DNA from: an uncultured Halomicronema sp.
Lineage (GTDB): Bacteria; Cyanobacteriota; Cyanobacteriia; Phormidesmidales; Phormidesmidaceae
Length of the DNA stretch: 6,239 nt
Direction of reading: 5' to 3'
Assembly (NCBI GenBank): GCA_937897665.1
Contig: CALCPB010000204.1
Location: 1 to 6,239, forward strand
Shown one piece after another: positions 1-6,100 of this stretch (position 1 is its first letter; each line of letters starts with the position of its first letter). A program made the position numbers and the translations under genes. The notes beneath the pieces are model-generated. The model had not been told where the DNA came from. It saw nothing but the letters and a program-made list of their open reading frames with translations, and made no database searches.

Positions 1-105
1 TTAGCACGCGCTGATCAGGTGATTTTGTTGGAAGCTGGAAAGATGAAGTTCTTAGGCAATTCCTTGGCGTTTCAACAGCGGTTTTTCGATCGCAGCGGCG
101 ACTGA
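1..105 (+). CDS. 3' end of a probable ABC transporter ATP-binding protein (partial)
   Basis: An open frame runs from the first base of the window to a TGA at 103-105, giving 34 C-terminal residues that begin LARADQVILLEAGKMKFLG. The pattern 'ADQVILLEAGK...FLG' resembles the stretch after the H-loop of ABC ATPases, where a strand of the form 'aDrvilLe.Gki...G' precedes the C-terminal helix. Walker A, Walker B and the signature motif would lie left of the window, so the assignment rests on this short stretch only. If correct, the protein would hydrolyse ATP on the cytoplasmic side of a membrane transporter; the substrate cannot be told. It converges with the minus-strand gene at 250-867. Confidence 0.5.
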   Translation, partial: LARADQVILLEAGKMKFLGNSLAFQQRFFDRSGD

Positions 106-249
106 GGCTTGCGCCCTTGGCATCGTCTGAAATTCAATCCCAGAGTGAGCATATCGTCGCAAGGCAAATTCTGCTTATCCCCTGCACCTAAAACCTGGAA
201 CCCGGCATTCCAGCAGTTCGGGGACAGTTCTGGGAAATGATGGCGTCGG
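106..249. other. Spacer between convergent genes with one stem-loop
   Basis: This 144-bp gap separates the partial plus-strand gene from the minus-strand secreted-protein gene. No convincing gene was seen. The only clear structure is a perfect 6-bp stem, CTGGAA at 195-200 and TTCCAG at 208-213, around the 7-base loop CCCGGCA. It has no T-run on either side, so it is at best a weak candidate for a shared terminator. Confidence 0.4.
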
Positions 250-867
250 CTACGGTGCCTCAGCGATCGCCGCCAGACCATAGATGCTTTCCCAGGCGGT
301 GACGGTGCCTGTGCCGATTTCACTATCGATGGTTTCGCCACTTTCGCTGACCAGACGAATGCTGATAATCGCGTCGGGAGCGTTTTGCAGGGCCACCGCT
401 AAATCATCCTCAACGAAAAACGTGCTGCCCTGCCCTGCCAGCTGAAAGACGTCGTCCTCGATTTTGATAAACAGTTGCGTGATGTTTCTGGCATTGCTGA
501 ATTCTGAGCAGCTGCGAGCGGGAATCACACCGGAAGGCTGGCTCAAGCAGTCGCGATCGCGGACGATCGACAGCACCCGAATAAAGTCTTGCGTCCACAG
601 GCTCTGCACTTCAACATGAACGTCAGTGTTGAGAATGCGATCGGAAAAGGAATGTCGATCAAAGACACCGACAAAGCTGCCCTCAAACGGATCGTTGATT
701 TGTACCGTTTCTGACCAAGGCAGATCAGGATTGGTGCCCAAGGCTAAGGACTCGACAACCATCATGTCACCGGTCGCATCCTCCGCGTCAGGGATGGCGA
801 TCGCCGGCAGGCTACCCAGTGAGATGCCCAGCACGGTTCCTAGACAAAGCGTCAATGGCCTCAACAT
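250..867 (-). CDS. Secreted protein of unknown function, 205 residues
   Basis: I do not recognise a family. The chosen start is the ATG at 865-867, because it begins a typical signal peptide (MLRPLTLCLG, a hydrophobic core, then AIA before IPD, cleavage likely near residue 24) and has GAGG placed 8 bases upstream. The frame stays open to an ATG at 954, but those 29 extra residues would put a non-signal extension before the signal peptide. The mature part is acidic and rich in beta-strand-like alternation, with only two cysteines (107 and 120), which could form a disulfide once exported. The frame ends in TAG at 250-252. It is transcribed divergently from the acetyltransferase gene, with 98 bp between the starts. 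An exported role in periplasm or envelope is inferred. Confidence 0.75.
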   Translation of the reverse strand: MLRPLTLCLGTVLGISLGSLPAIAIPDAEDATGDMMVVESLALGTNPDLPWSETVQINDPFEGSFVGVFDRHSFSDRILNTDVHVEVQSLWTQDFIRVLSIVRDRDCLSQPSGVIPARSCSEFSNARNITQLFIKIEDDVFQLAGQGSTFFVEDDLAVALQNAPDAIISIRLVSESGETIDSEIGTGTVTAWESIYGLAAIAEAP

Positions 868-874
868 GACTGAC

Positions 875-889
875 CTCAACTTTATTGAG
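875..889 (-). promoter_or_regulatory. Stem-loop overlapping the ribosome binding site of the secreted-protein gene
   Basis: CTCAA (875-879) and TTGAG (885-889) form a perfect 5-bp inverted repeat with a 5-base loop. On the minus strand the downstream arm contains most of the GAGG sequence (complement of 874-877) used as Shine-Dalgarno for the ATG at 867. In the transcript this small hairpin would hide the ribosome binding site. The stem is short and may be coincidental. Confidence 0.35.
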
Positions 890-897
890 AATTTTTC

Positions 898-925
898 TTG
901 ACAGTAGCACAATGGAAAGTATTGA
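898..925 (+). promoter_or_regulatory. Possible sigma-70 type promoter for the GNAT/peptidase unit
   Basis: A consensus -35 hexamer TTGACA (898-903) is followed after 16 bases by TATTGA (920-925), a 3-of-6 match to the -10 box. This would place the transcript start near 932, about 34 bases before the acetyltransferase ATG. The -35 is strong and the -10 weak, so this is a tentative call. Confidence 0.35.
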
Positions 926-965
926 TGATTGCCTGGCACATCGCCTAAACTCATGGCCGTAAACC

Positions 966-1415
966 ATGGAGAACGCCCTCACCTATTTGCCCATTGTCGA
1001 GACTGATCGCGATCGCCTATTTGATCTGCATAAAGTCTCTTTAGGTCCCCATATCGAGCAGCTATTCGGCTGGCAAGACGACTATCAGAGGCAATTGTTC
1101 AATCAACAATTCACCGTTAATCATGGCGATTGGATTTTGCTCGATCAGCGGCGTGTGGGGATGGTGAACTATCAGATTCGCTCTGATTACCTTTATTTAG
1201 AAAGAATTGAAATTTATCCTGGATTTCAAAGGCAAGGCTACGGCTCTCAAGTGATTGGCGACATCATTGCTCAGGCTGATGAAAAAGGCCTCCCGGTTGA
1301 GCTGCAAGTTTTCAAAATCAACCCCGCGATCGCGCTCTATAAACGTCTAGGGTTTGCTCAAATCGGTGAAACGGACTTTCATGTTCAACTGCGGCGATCG
1401 CCCAAAAGCCAATAG
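966..1415 (+). CDS. GNAT family N-acetyltransferase, 149 residues
   Basis: A small cytoplasmic enzyme expected to move an acetyl group from acetyl-CoA to an amine; the substrate is not predictable. Motif A, which binds the pyrophosphate of acetyl-CoA, is visible at residues 81-100: a strand 'ERIEIYPGF' followed by QRQGYG (88-93), matching the family's Q/R-x-x-G-x-G/A pattern. Motif B follows as 'VELQVFKINPAIALYKRLGF' (111-130), with the usual Asn, Tyr and terminal Gly-Phe. Length fits a single GNAT domain. The ATG at 966 has no strong Shine-Dalgarno; an ATG at 953 is out of frame. The frame ends in TAG at 1413-1415, and the peptidase gene starts 19 bp further on, so both are probably co-transcribed. 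HIP1 sites lie inside the gene. Confidence 0.88.
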   Translation: MENALTYLPIVETDRDRLFDLHKVSLGPHIEQLFGWQDDYQRQLFNQQFTVNHGDWILLDQRRVGMVNYQIRSDYLYLERIEIYPGFQRQGYGSQVIGDIIAQADEKGLPVELQVFKINPAIALYKRLGFAQIGETDFHVQLRRSPKSQ

Positions 1416-1434
1416 AAATTCAGGTGTTGCAGAC

Positions 1435-2085
1435 ATGAAAATCTTGCTTACGGGGTTTGAGCCCAATGACGATGGTTTGAATGCCTCAGAAATCGTCGTG
1501 CGATCGCTCAAGGATAATCCACCGCCCCTGCTGCGTGAATACAGGCACGACATCCATTGCAAAATCATGCCAGGGGATACTCATGCGCTCGGGCAAGTCG
1601 TTGATGAAACGTTGGCGCAAGTGGCCCCAGATATCTACTTGGGCCTTGGCCAAGCGCGGGGCTATAACCGTATTGCGCTGGAGCAGATGGCGAAAAACCT
1701 CCGGTATTTTGTGACGCCTGATCGGGCTGGCAATACACCTAAAGGCGAATCGATTGTGCCCGATGCGCCGCTGGCTTATTTAAGTTCTTTGCCCAGCCCA
1801 AATAGTCTCGTTACACGGCTAGAGCAACACACGATTCCAGCCCGAATTGCGAACGACTGTGGTACGCATTTATGTAATCAAGTTTTCTATCAAGTGCTGC
1901 ACTGGCGTGCCCTGCATCGACCGGACATGCGGGTGGGGTTTGTGCATATCCCCATCCTGCCGGAGCAGGTGATTCAACAATGGCCCGACTCGCCTTTTAT
2001 GCCTTTGGAGATGACGCGAACAGCGATCGCCCTCATTCTCGATGACCAAATCACCCAATACCGCTCAACGACTGCACTCGGCTAA
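1435..2085 (+). CDS. pcp: Pyroglutamyl-peptidase I family protein (peptidase C15), 216 residues
   Basis: Family members are cytoplasmic cysteine peptidases that remove an N-terminal pyroglutamate from peptides. The sequence starts MKILLTGFEP, the family's opening strand. The three catalytic residues can be assigned: Glu83 in 'GQARGYNRIALEQMAKN', Cys147 in 'NDCGTHLCNQVFY' and His171 in 'GFVHIP', each in its usual motif and spacing, and the length matches the family (about 200-220). The start at 1435 is chosen because MKILLTGFE is the family N terminus; the frame is open to an ATG at 1354, but that overlaps the acetyltransferase gene. AGG at 1422-1424 is a weak ribosome site. Two aromatic positions that normally line the pyroglutamate pocket differ: the usual FEPF reads FEPN (Asn11), and the residue two before the catalytic Cys is His145 rather than Phe or Tyr. 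Activity on pyroglutamate is therefore likely but not certain. Confidence 0.88.
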   Translation: MKILLTGFEPNDDGLNASEIVVRSLKDNPPPLLREYRHDIHCKIMPGDTHALGQVVDETLAQVAPDIYLGLGQARGYNRIALEQMAKNLRYFVTPDRAGNTPKGESIVPDAPLAYLSSLPSPNSLVTRLEQHTIPARIANDCGTHLCNQVFYQVLHWRALHRPDMRVGFVHIPILPEQVIQQWPDSPFMPLEMTRTAIALILDDQITQYRSTTALG

Positions 2086-2146
2086 GGCCACAAGTCTCCT
2101 TAAGTAGCTGGGTCAAATTAAGTGTTAAACCGGTCGCTGATTTCGA

Positions 2147-2201
2147 CTCCGCTCAATCAGCTATATTGCTTGCCAAGTCAAACGTTGAGGGTTGAGCGGA
2201 G
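2147..2201. repeat. 10-bp inverted repeat between convergent genes
   Basis: CTCCGCTCAA at 2147-2156 is the exact reverse complement of TTGAGCGGAG at 2192-2201, with 35 bases between. The arms belong to the 'TTCGACTCCGCTCAA / TTGAGCGGAG' class of small palindromic repeats that I know from many cyanobacterial spacers. It lies between the 3' ends of the peptidase and ATPase genes, where it could also help end both transcripts. Confidence 0.6.
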
Positions 2202-2202
2202 C

Positions 2203-2229
2203 CGTTCGCAACGCGTCTCCGTGAGGAGA
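2203..2229. repeat. Tandem hairpin repeat, cyanobacterial interspersed type
   Basis: Two small hairpins lie side by side: CGTT-CGC-AACG (2203-2213) and TCTCC-GTGA-GGAGA (2216-2229). The composite resembles the short 'cgttcgc...gcgtctcc...ggagaa' interspersed repeats seen in Nostoc and related genomes. The ATPase stop codon is 43 bp away, so on the minus strand it is a candidate transcript end, although no T-run follows. Confidence 0.5.
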
Positions 2230-2271
2230 AAACCCGTCTGCAAGATGCTTGTGCCTACCTACTTACAGGGT

Positions 2272-4254
2272 TCATCCTCGCAGCAACCTTAACCCGTTCA
2301 AGGTAACTAGCAGTGTTGAACCTTCATGGCCCAGCACCCCGGCGGGCAGCGTCAGTTCACCCAGAAAATTAGCGATCATCAGCAGAACGATGGAGGTCAG
2401 AGCGATCGCGATATTTTGTCGAATAATGCGTCGGGAGCGCTTACCAATGCGAATGGCCTGCTCTAATTTTTCCAGGCGATCGGCCATCAGCACAATGTCC
2501 GCAGTTTCTAAGGCCACGTCGCTCCCCGCGCCGCCCATGGCAATGCCGACGGCCGCTTGGGCTAAAGCGGGCGCATCATTAATGCCATCGCCCACCATCG
2601 CGACGGTGCGATATTGCTGCTGCAGTTGCTGAATCACGCCCACCTTGTCTTCCGGTAAAAGATTTGCGTACACCGTATCGACTCCGACGGTTTGGGCGAC
2701 GGTTTGGGCAGTGGCATCGTTATCCCCTGTCAGCATGACGGTTTCAGAGATGCCAAGTTGACGCAGCCGGTCGAGTAACCCCGCCGCTGTTGGACGCACT
2801 CGATCCGCCACGGCTAGAAGACCCAGAACTTGTTGCTGCTGACTCACCCAAATCACGGTTTTGCCGTCTTGCTCCAGGTGCTGACTGGTTTGCAGCAGCG
2901 CAGATGGGAGCGGGGACTCTGAGGGCAAGGTGTTTCGTGAGTAAGTGGCCATCGCCACAGCGGCATCTGCCATGACGAACGTGGGTTTCCCCAGTCGTAC
3001 AGATTGCCCATGCAGCGTTCCCGCAATGCCCTGACCGACTTCTGCCTGTACCGCCTGGAGCGGCAGCAGCGACAGGTTTTGACGGCGCGCGGCCTGTACC
3101 ACGGCTTGCGCAATAGGATGTTCGGAGTAGCTTTCCAAAGAAGCGGCTACCTGAAGTACCTGGTCAGTCGTCACGCCCGGAACGGGAATCAGGTCGCTGA
3201 CCTGGAGGATGCCCGTGGTCAGGGTGCCGGTTTTATCGAAGGCGATCGCCTGCACCTGTCCCATGGTTTCTAACTGCGCCCCATCTTTGAACAAGATGCC
3301 CTGGCGCGCGCCGCGAGCAATGCCCGACAAAAGGGTCGGCATAATCGCCGCCATCAATGCGCAGGGAGACGCCACCACGAGAAACACCAGCATGCGGTAA
3401 AGGGTGGTTTCCCAGGTCCACTGCCACAGCAGCGGCGGCAAGAATGCGAGCAACAGCGCTGCGCCTACGTTGATCTTGGCGTAGCCGCGCTCATTGGTTT
3501 CTAAAATCTGCTGGGAGGGTGGGGCGGTACTTTGGGCCTGCTCCACCAGGCGAATTACCCGCTGAATCAGGCTGCTCTCGGGGGACTTATGGAGTTCGAC
3601 GGTCAGCGCGCCATTGCCGTTGATACTGCCCGCGAACACCTCATCGCTGATCGCCTTCTCCACCGGAATCGACTCCCCCGTAATCGGCGCTTGATTCACT
3701 GCGCTCTGGCCTTCGCGCACCAGACCATCGGTGGGAATCAGCTCTCCGGGTTTAATCAAAATGCGATCGCCCACCTGCAACTGACCTGTCGGCACCATTT
3801 GCTCTTGCCCCTGGGCGATCGTGCGGGCGGTATCCGGTGTCAACTGCATCAAACTGCGAATGTTCCGCTCCGTGCGCTGCATCGCAATACTTTCCAGCGC
3901 CCCACTGATGGCAAAAATCAAAATCAGCACGGCCCCATCCACCAGCAGGTAATACTGTCGCTGCCACAAACCTAGGATGGCTGCTCCCACCGCCGCCACG
4001 ATCATCAGCAAGTCGACATCCAACTCGTGCTCTTGCCAGAGCGTCGTTAGGCCTTCGCGAGCACTCTCAAAGCCGCCAATCACGTAAGCCGCCAACAACT
4101 CCCAGACGCCCACGCCGACCCAGGTTCCCCCTAGGGCCAGCCAGCCCAGCAGCGTTAGCACGGCGCAAGTGGCCGCCGCGATCGCTTCGGGAAAGGTTTG
4201 CAGCCAGCGCCACCAGGGTGGCTGGGTTTGGGGAAGTACACCGGAAGTCGCCAT
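2272..4254 (-). CDS. CoaT-like P1B-4 heavy-metal translocating P-type ATPase, 660 residues
   Basis: An inner-membrane pump that uses ATP to export a divalent metal ion. Motifs in order: TGES of the actuator domain (192-195), the metal-site SPC in a membrane helix (296-298), the phosphorylation motif DKTGTLT with Asp340, the P1B-specific His-Pro pair in 'SEHP' (379-380), the hinge GDGINDAP (555-562), and HEGST (643-647) near the C terminus followed by 'NGLRLL'. SPC together with HEGxT defines subgroup P1B-4, whose members carry Co2+, Zn2+, Cd2+ or Fe2+; Synechocystis CoaT is the cyanobacterial example. As usual for this group there is no N-terminal HMA domain or Cys/His-rich tail. An in-frame TGA (4261-4263) lies 6 bases upstream of the ATG at 4252-4254, so the start is fixed. 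The only Shine-Dalgarno candidate is a weak GAG. A MerR-type operator/promoter lies immediately upstream; the sensor gene itself is not in the window. Confidence 0.95.
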   Translation of the reverse strand: MATSGVLPQTQPPWWRWLQTFPEAIAAATCAVLTLLGWLALGGTWVGVGVWELLAAYVIGGFESAREGLTTLWQEHELDVDLLMIVAAVGAAILGLWQRQYYLLVDGAVLILIFAISGALESIAMQRTERNIRSLMQLTPDTARTIAQGQEQMVPTGQLQVGDRILIKPGELIPTDGLVREGQSAVNQAPITGESIPVEKAISDEVFAGSINGNGALTVELHKSPESSLIQRVIRLVEQAQSTAPPSQQILETNERGYAKINVGAALLLAFLPPLLWQWTWETTLYRMLVFLVVASPCALMAAIMPTLLSGIARGARQGILFKDGAQLETMGQVQAIAFDKTGTLTTGILQVSDLIPVPGVTTDQVLQVAASLESYSEHPIAQAVVQAARRQNLSLLPLQAVQAEVGQGIAGTLHGQSVRLGKPTFVMADAAVAMATYSRNTLPSESPLPSALLQTSQHLEQDGKTVIWVSQQQQVLGLLAVADRVRPTAAGLLDRLRQLGISETVMLTGDNDATAQTVAQTVGVDTVYANLLPEDKVGVIQQLQQQYRTVAMVGDGINDAPALAQAAVGIAMGGAGSDVALETADIVLMADRLEKLEQAIRIGKRSRRIIRQNIAIALTSIVLLMIANFLGELTLPAGVLGHEGSTLLVTLNGLRLLRG

Positions 4255-4286
4255 GTCGTCTCAAGTCTCTAGAGCGTTCATGGCTG

Positions 4287-4318
4287 AGGATAAACCTTGA
4301 CATTGATGTTAAGGTCAA
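4287..4318 (-). promoter_or_regulatory. MerR-regulated promoter of the metal ATPase
   Basis: Read on the minus strand, TTGACC (complement of 4313-4318) is followed after 20 bases by TATCCT (complement of 4287-4292), a 4-of-6 match to the -10 box; a TTATCC reading one base earlier gives 19 bases. Promoters controlled by MerR-family activators have this over-long 19-20 bp spacer and need the bound regulator to twist the DNA into an active form. The spacer is filled by a dyad, as expected. The transcript would start near 4280, about 25 bases before the ATPase ATG. Confidence 0.75.
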
Positions 4319-4324
4319 GCCTAT
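4290..4324. repeat. 35-bp direct repeat, left copy (contains the operator)
   Basis: This block matches 6101-6135 at 33 of 35 positions in the same orientation, 1811 bp away. The two differences are the first central base of the dyad (T here, A there) and one base after GGTCAAG (C here, T there). Similarity fades at once on the left side. The pair flanks the repeat-protein gene. Confidence 0.85.
4294..4315. promoter_or_regulatory. MerR-family operator, copy 1 (22-bp dyad)
   Basis: The dyad reads ACCTTgACAT, two central bases TG, then ATGTtAAGGT: nine of ten arm positions pair. Size, symmetry and position inside the ATPase promoter spacer fit a binding site for a dimeric MerR-type metal sensor such as CoaR, ZntR or CadR. 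The regulator is inferred to be encoded elsewhere. Confidence 0.75.
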
Positions 4325-4493
4325 AGAACCCATTTGACATCTCATCCCTTGACCACAGGCATTACAGCTTGGTCGTTTTGGCTTTATGGCAAGGGAAATG
4401 CTTGTAAGCCCAATCTTTCGTTATGAACATAGAGAATCGAAGGTCTGAAAAGGTTGGATTTTCCAGCAAAAAGAATTCAAATGGGTTCTATAG
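4321..4493. repeat. 17-bp perfect inverted repeat pair, possible MITE-like insertion
   Basis: CTATAGAACCCATTTGA at 4321-4337 is the exact reverse complement of TCAAATGGGTTCTATAG at 4477-4493, with 139 bp between that contain no gene. The outermost six bases, CTATAG, are themselves a palindrome and could be a duplicated target. In the right-hand block the operator is followed within a few bases by the C-rich repeat, whereas here the two are separated by this segment, which suggests an inserted non-coding element. No transposase is present, so any mobilisation would need one supplied elsewhere. Confidence 0.55.
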
Positions 4494-4496
4494 ATG

Positions 4497-4540
4497 CACC
4501 CATCCACTCCCCACTCCTCCGACTTCCTCACTCATCCACC
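4497..4540. repeat. C-rich repeat, left copy
   Basis: This 44-base stretch on the plus strand is almost free of G and made of CCATCCACTCC-like words. It matches 6181-6224 at 41 of 44 positions, and its first 20 bases match 6141-6160 exactly. It is the counterpart of the minisatellite at the right end of the window. Confidence 0.8.
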
Positions 4541-4541
4541 G

Positions 4542-4573
4542 TTCGGCTGGCTTCGACGATGAGCTCAGCCGAA
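4542..4573. repeat. Palindromic repeat with 8-bp stem
   Basis: TTCGGCTG (4542-4549) and CAGCCGAA (4566-4573) form a perfect 8-bp stem around a 16-base loop that contains TTCGACGATGAGCT. It resembles the 'TTCGGCT...GCTCAGCCGAA' small palindromes common in cyanobacterial spacers. A further CCCATCCAC word lies just downstream at about 4595. Confidence 0.5.
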
Positions 4574-4722
4574 TCGAGCGCTCACGCCGAAGCCCATCCA
4601 CAGCCTGCCGCCGAGACGTCATTTCCCTACCAATTCCCCATACTGACCACCAAACAACTCACCGAATAATTAGTCAGGCCATTGTTGCAGTAGCACCATT
4701 CAATCAGCAGTGAGGTTGATTT

Positions 4723-6048
4723 ATGAGAGTTCGGTGGTTTCACGTGACAGGGCTATTCCTCTTAATCGCGGTTGTGCAAAGCGGGATGCACGCCTCATTT
4801 GGAACCGGGACAGACCGTTTCGCTAGGCCCTTGCCATTGCTAGCGCAGACAGTCACGGCAGAGTCCTTAAGCACTTTTTCGATTGAGCCGGTGGGTAGTT
4901 TTCCCGGTGGTTTTAGACGCTTTGTCCCCAATGACCAAGGAGTGGCGACGTATGAAGCGGATGACGATTTGACTCGCCTATTCAGTTTCGATGGTACTGA
5001 GTTGCTGTCATTGAGCGGTAACAGCCTCCAGTTTGCTCCGAATGGTCAGATCATGACGCTTGAATTAGCACCTCCGCTGGCTACAGTTCGCTTGATGACG
5101 TCAGAGGGGACAGAAATTGCAAGTTTTCCAGGAAGATGGGCTAGATTTGTACCCGATACCGAACTGCTGATCATTCGGAATCCAGACGATCGGCGATCGC
5201 AGCTGGTTAACCTGGTGGGAGAAGAACTCGCCGTGCTTGAGGGCAGATACTTGGGCGAGGCGTTGGGGCCGCGAGATATCGTCACCGTTTCCAGAGACGC
5301 CAACGGAGACTACCTGTATCACCTGTATGACCTTGAGGGGGTTAAGATAGCTTCTTTTCCAGGGGATATCGAAACTTGGACAGCGATGCCAGACCACCAG
5401 AGCGTTCTCGTGTCTGAAGCCGGGCAGACGCGCTGGTTTGACCGCAATGGCGTTGAGCTGGCAACTTTTCCAGGGTATATCGCCGGAACGCTACCCGATG
5501 GTCAAGCCATTTTTCTAGTCGGTTCCCTAAGGGAAAACAGCACTCGTTTAGTCAGTCTTGACGGTGAAGAAATGGCCTCGTACACGGGTCGGTTCGTCTC
5601 CTTAACGCCCAATCATCAGGGCGTTGTAACAAACTCATTTGCGGACAGTAAAACCCGAATTTACGCCCTTGATGGCACTGAGATTGCCGTTATGCCAGGA
5701 GAATTTAGGGAACTTAACCCCAATGGTGAAGGCGTGATTGTCAATGTTTACTCTGATGATGATCAAAGGACGGGTCTCTATACGTTAGAGGGCGGTGAAA
5801 TCGCTACCTTTGCTGGTGCATTTAGAGCATTCTGGCCTGAGTTAGACATCGTCATTACGGCTTCTTCTCAGCGGCTAGAGACTGGGGAATTGTTCGTGCA
5901 AACCCATTTGTATAATCTCGATGGAGAAGCGCTAGCCACAGTCGAAGGGGACTTTGGCGGCATCTCACCGACGCAGGAACGCTTGGCTGTCTCTTCTAAT
6001 GTCTCGCCTCGAACTACCGAGTTGTATCGCATTCGTATGGGCGAGTGA
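4723..6048 (+). CDS. Secreted protein of ~10 degenerate WD40-like repeats, 441 residues
   Basis: No exact family is recognised. Residues 1-25 form a signal peptide (basic MRVR, hydrophobic 'LFLLIAVV', small residues after). From about residue 57 to the end the protein is a chain of about ten repeats of 37-44 residues, starting near 57, 95, 133, 170, 210, 247, 285, 322, 361 and 405. Each has the outline A-S/T-F-P-G-x-F...P-[DN]-x-Q-G-V-V-T...T-R-L-Y-x-L-D-G-x-E-I. This resembles the 'FSPDGQ...ARLWDLQG' pattern of cyanobacterial WD40 blades but lacks the GH and WD dipeptides, so a beta-propeller is the likely fold. No catalytic motif or transmembrane anchor was seen; an extracytoplasmic binding role is inferred. 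The start is supported by GAGG at 4712-4715, 7 bases before the ATG; the gene ends in TGA. It lies between two direct-repeat blocks that carry MerR-type operators. Confidence 0.85.
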   Translation: MRVRWFHVTGLFLLIAVVQSGMHASFGTGTDRFARPLPLLAQTVTAESLSTFSIEPVGSFPGGFRRFVPNDQGVATYEADDDLTRLFSFDGTELLSLSGNSLQFAPNGQIMTLELAPPLATVRLMTSEGTEIASFPGRWARFVPDTELLIIRNPDDRRSQLVNLVGEELAVLEGRYLGEALGPRDIVTVSRDANGDYLYHLYDLEGVKIASFPGDIETWTAMPDHQSVLVSEAGQTRWFDRNGVELATFPGYIAGTLPDGQAIFLVGSLRENSTRLVSLDGEEMASYTGRFVSLTPNHQGVVTNSFADSKTRIYALDGTEIAVMPGEFRELNPNGEGVIVNVYSDDDQRTGLYTLEGGEIATFAGAFRAFWPELDIVITASSQRLETGELFVQTHLYNLDGEALATVEGDFGGISPTQERLAVSSNVSPRTTELYRIRMGE

Positions 6049-6069
6049 TGGCGATCTCCTTGAAAACAC

Positions 6070-6086
6070 CTTGCCGCTATTGCAAG
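6070..6086 (+). terminator. Weak stem-loop after the repeat-protein gene
   Basis: CTTGC (6070-6074) and GCAAG (6082-6086) form a 5-bp stem around a 7-base loop, 21 bases after the stop codon. There is no following T-run, so it may only stabilise the transcript end. Confidence 0.3.
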
Positions 6087-6100
6087 CGCTACTCACGCGA

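Larger units (their letters stand above)
4255..4722. other. 468-bp spacer between the ATPase and repeat-protein genes
   Basis: The two genes point away from each other. The spacer contains, left to right, the ATPase promoter with its MerR-type operator, a 17-bp inverted repeat pair enclosing 139 bp, a C-rich repeat, a palindromic repeat, and the start signals of the repeat-protein gene. Open frames on the plus strand here (for example 4423-4713) run straight through these repeats and have no ribosome site or recognisable protein features, so I do not call a gene. Confidence 0.6.

Noticed and set aside
72..341. Minus-strand open frame of 89 codons
   Set aside because: It overlaps both the partial ABC gene and the secreted-protein gene, and its Arg/Ser/Pro-rich product has no family feature.
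2249..2632. Plus-strand open frame of 127 codons, and another at 3532-3975
   Set aside because: Both lie opposite the well-supported ATPase gene and encode no recognisable motif; they are antisense shadows of its codon pattern.
4261..4281. Six-codon upstream open frame (ATG at 4281, TGA at 4261-4263) before the ATPase start
   Set aside because: The predicted transcript starts at almost the same place, leaving no room for a ribosome site; it is only useful as the in-frame stop that fixes the ATPase start.
4351..4374. Possible terminator hairpin GACC...GGTC after the plus-strand reading of operator copy 1
   Set aside because: The stem needs a bulge and a G-T pair, and no clean T-run follows.
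4423..4713. Plus-strand open frame of 96 codons, and an overlapping one at 4454-4669, in the long spacer
   Set aside because: They read through the inverted repeat, the C-rich repeat and the palindrome, have no ribosome site, and give Pro/Ser/Arg-rich sequence typical of translated repeats.
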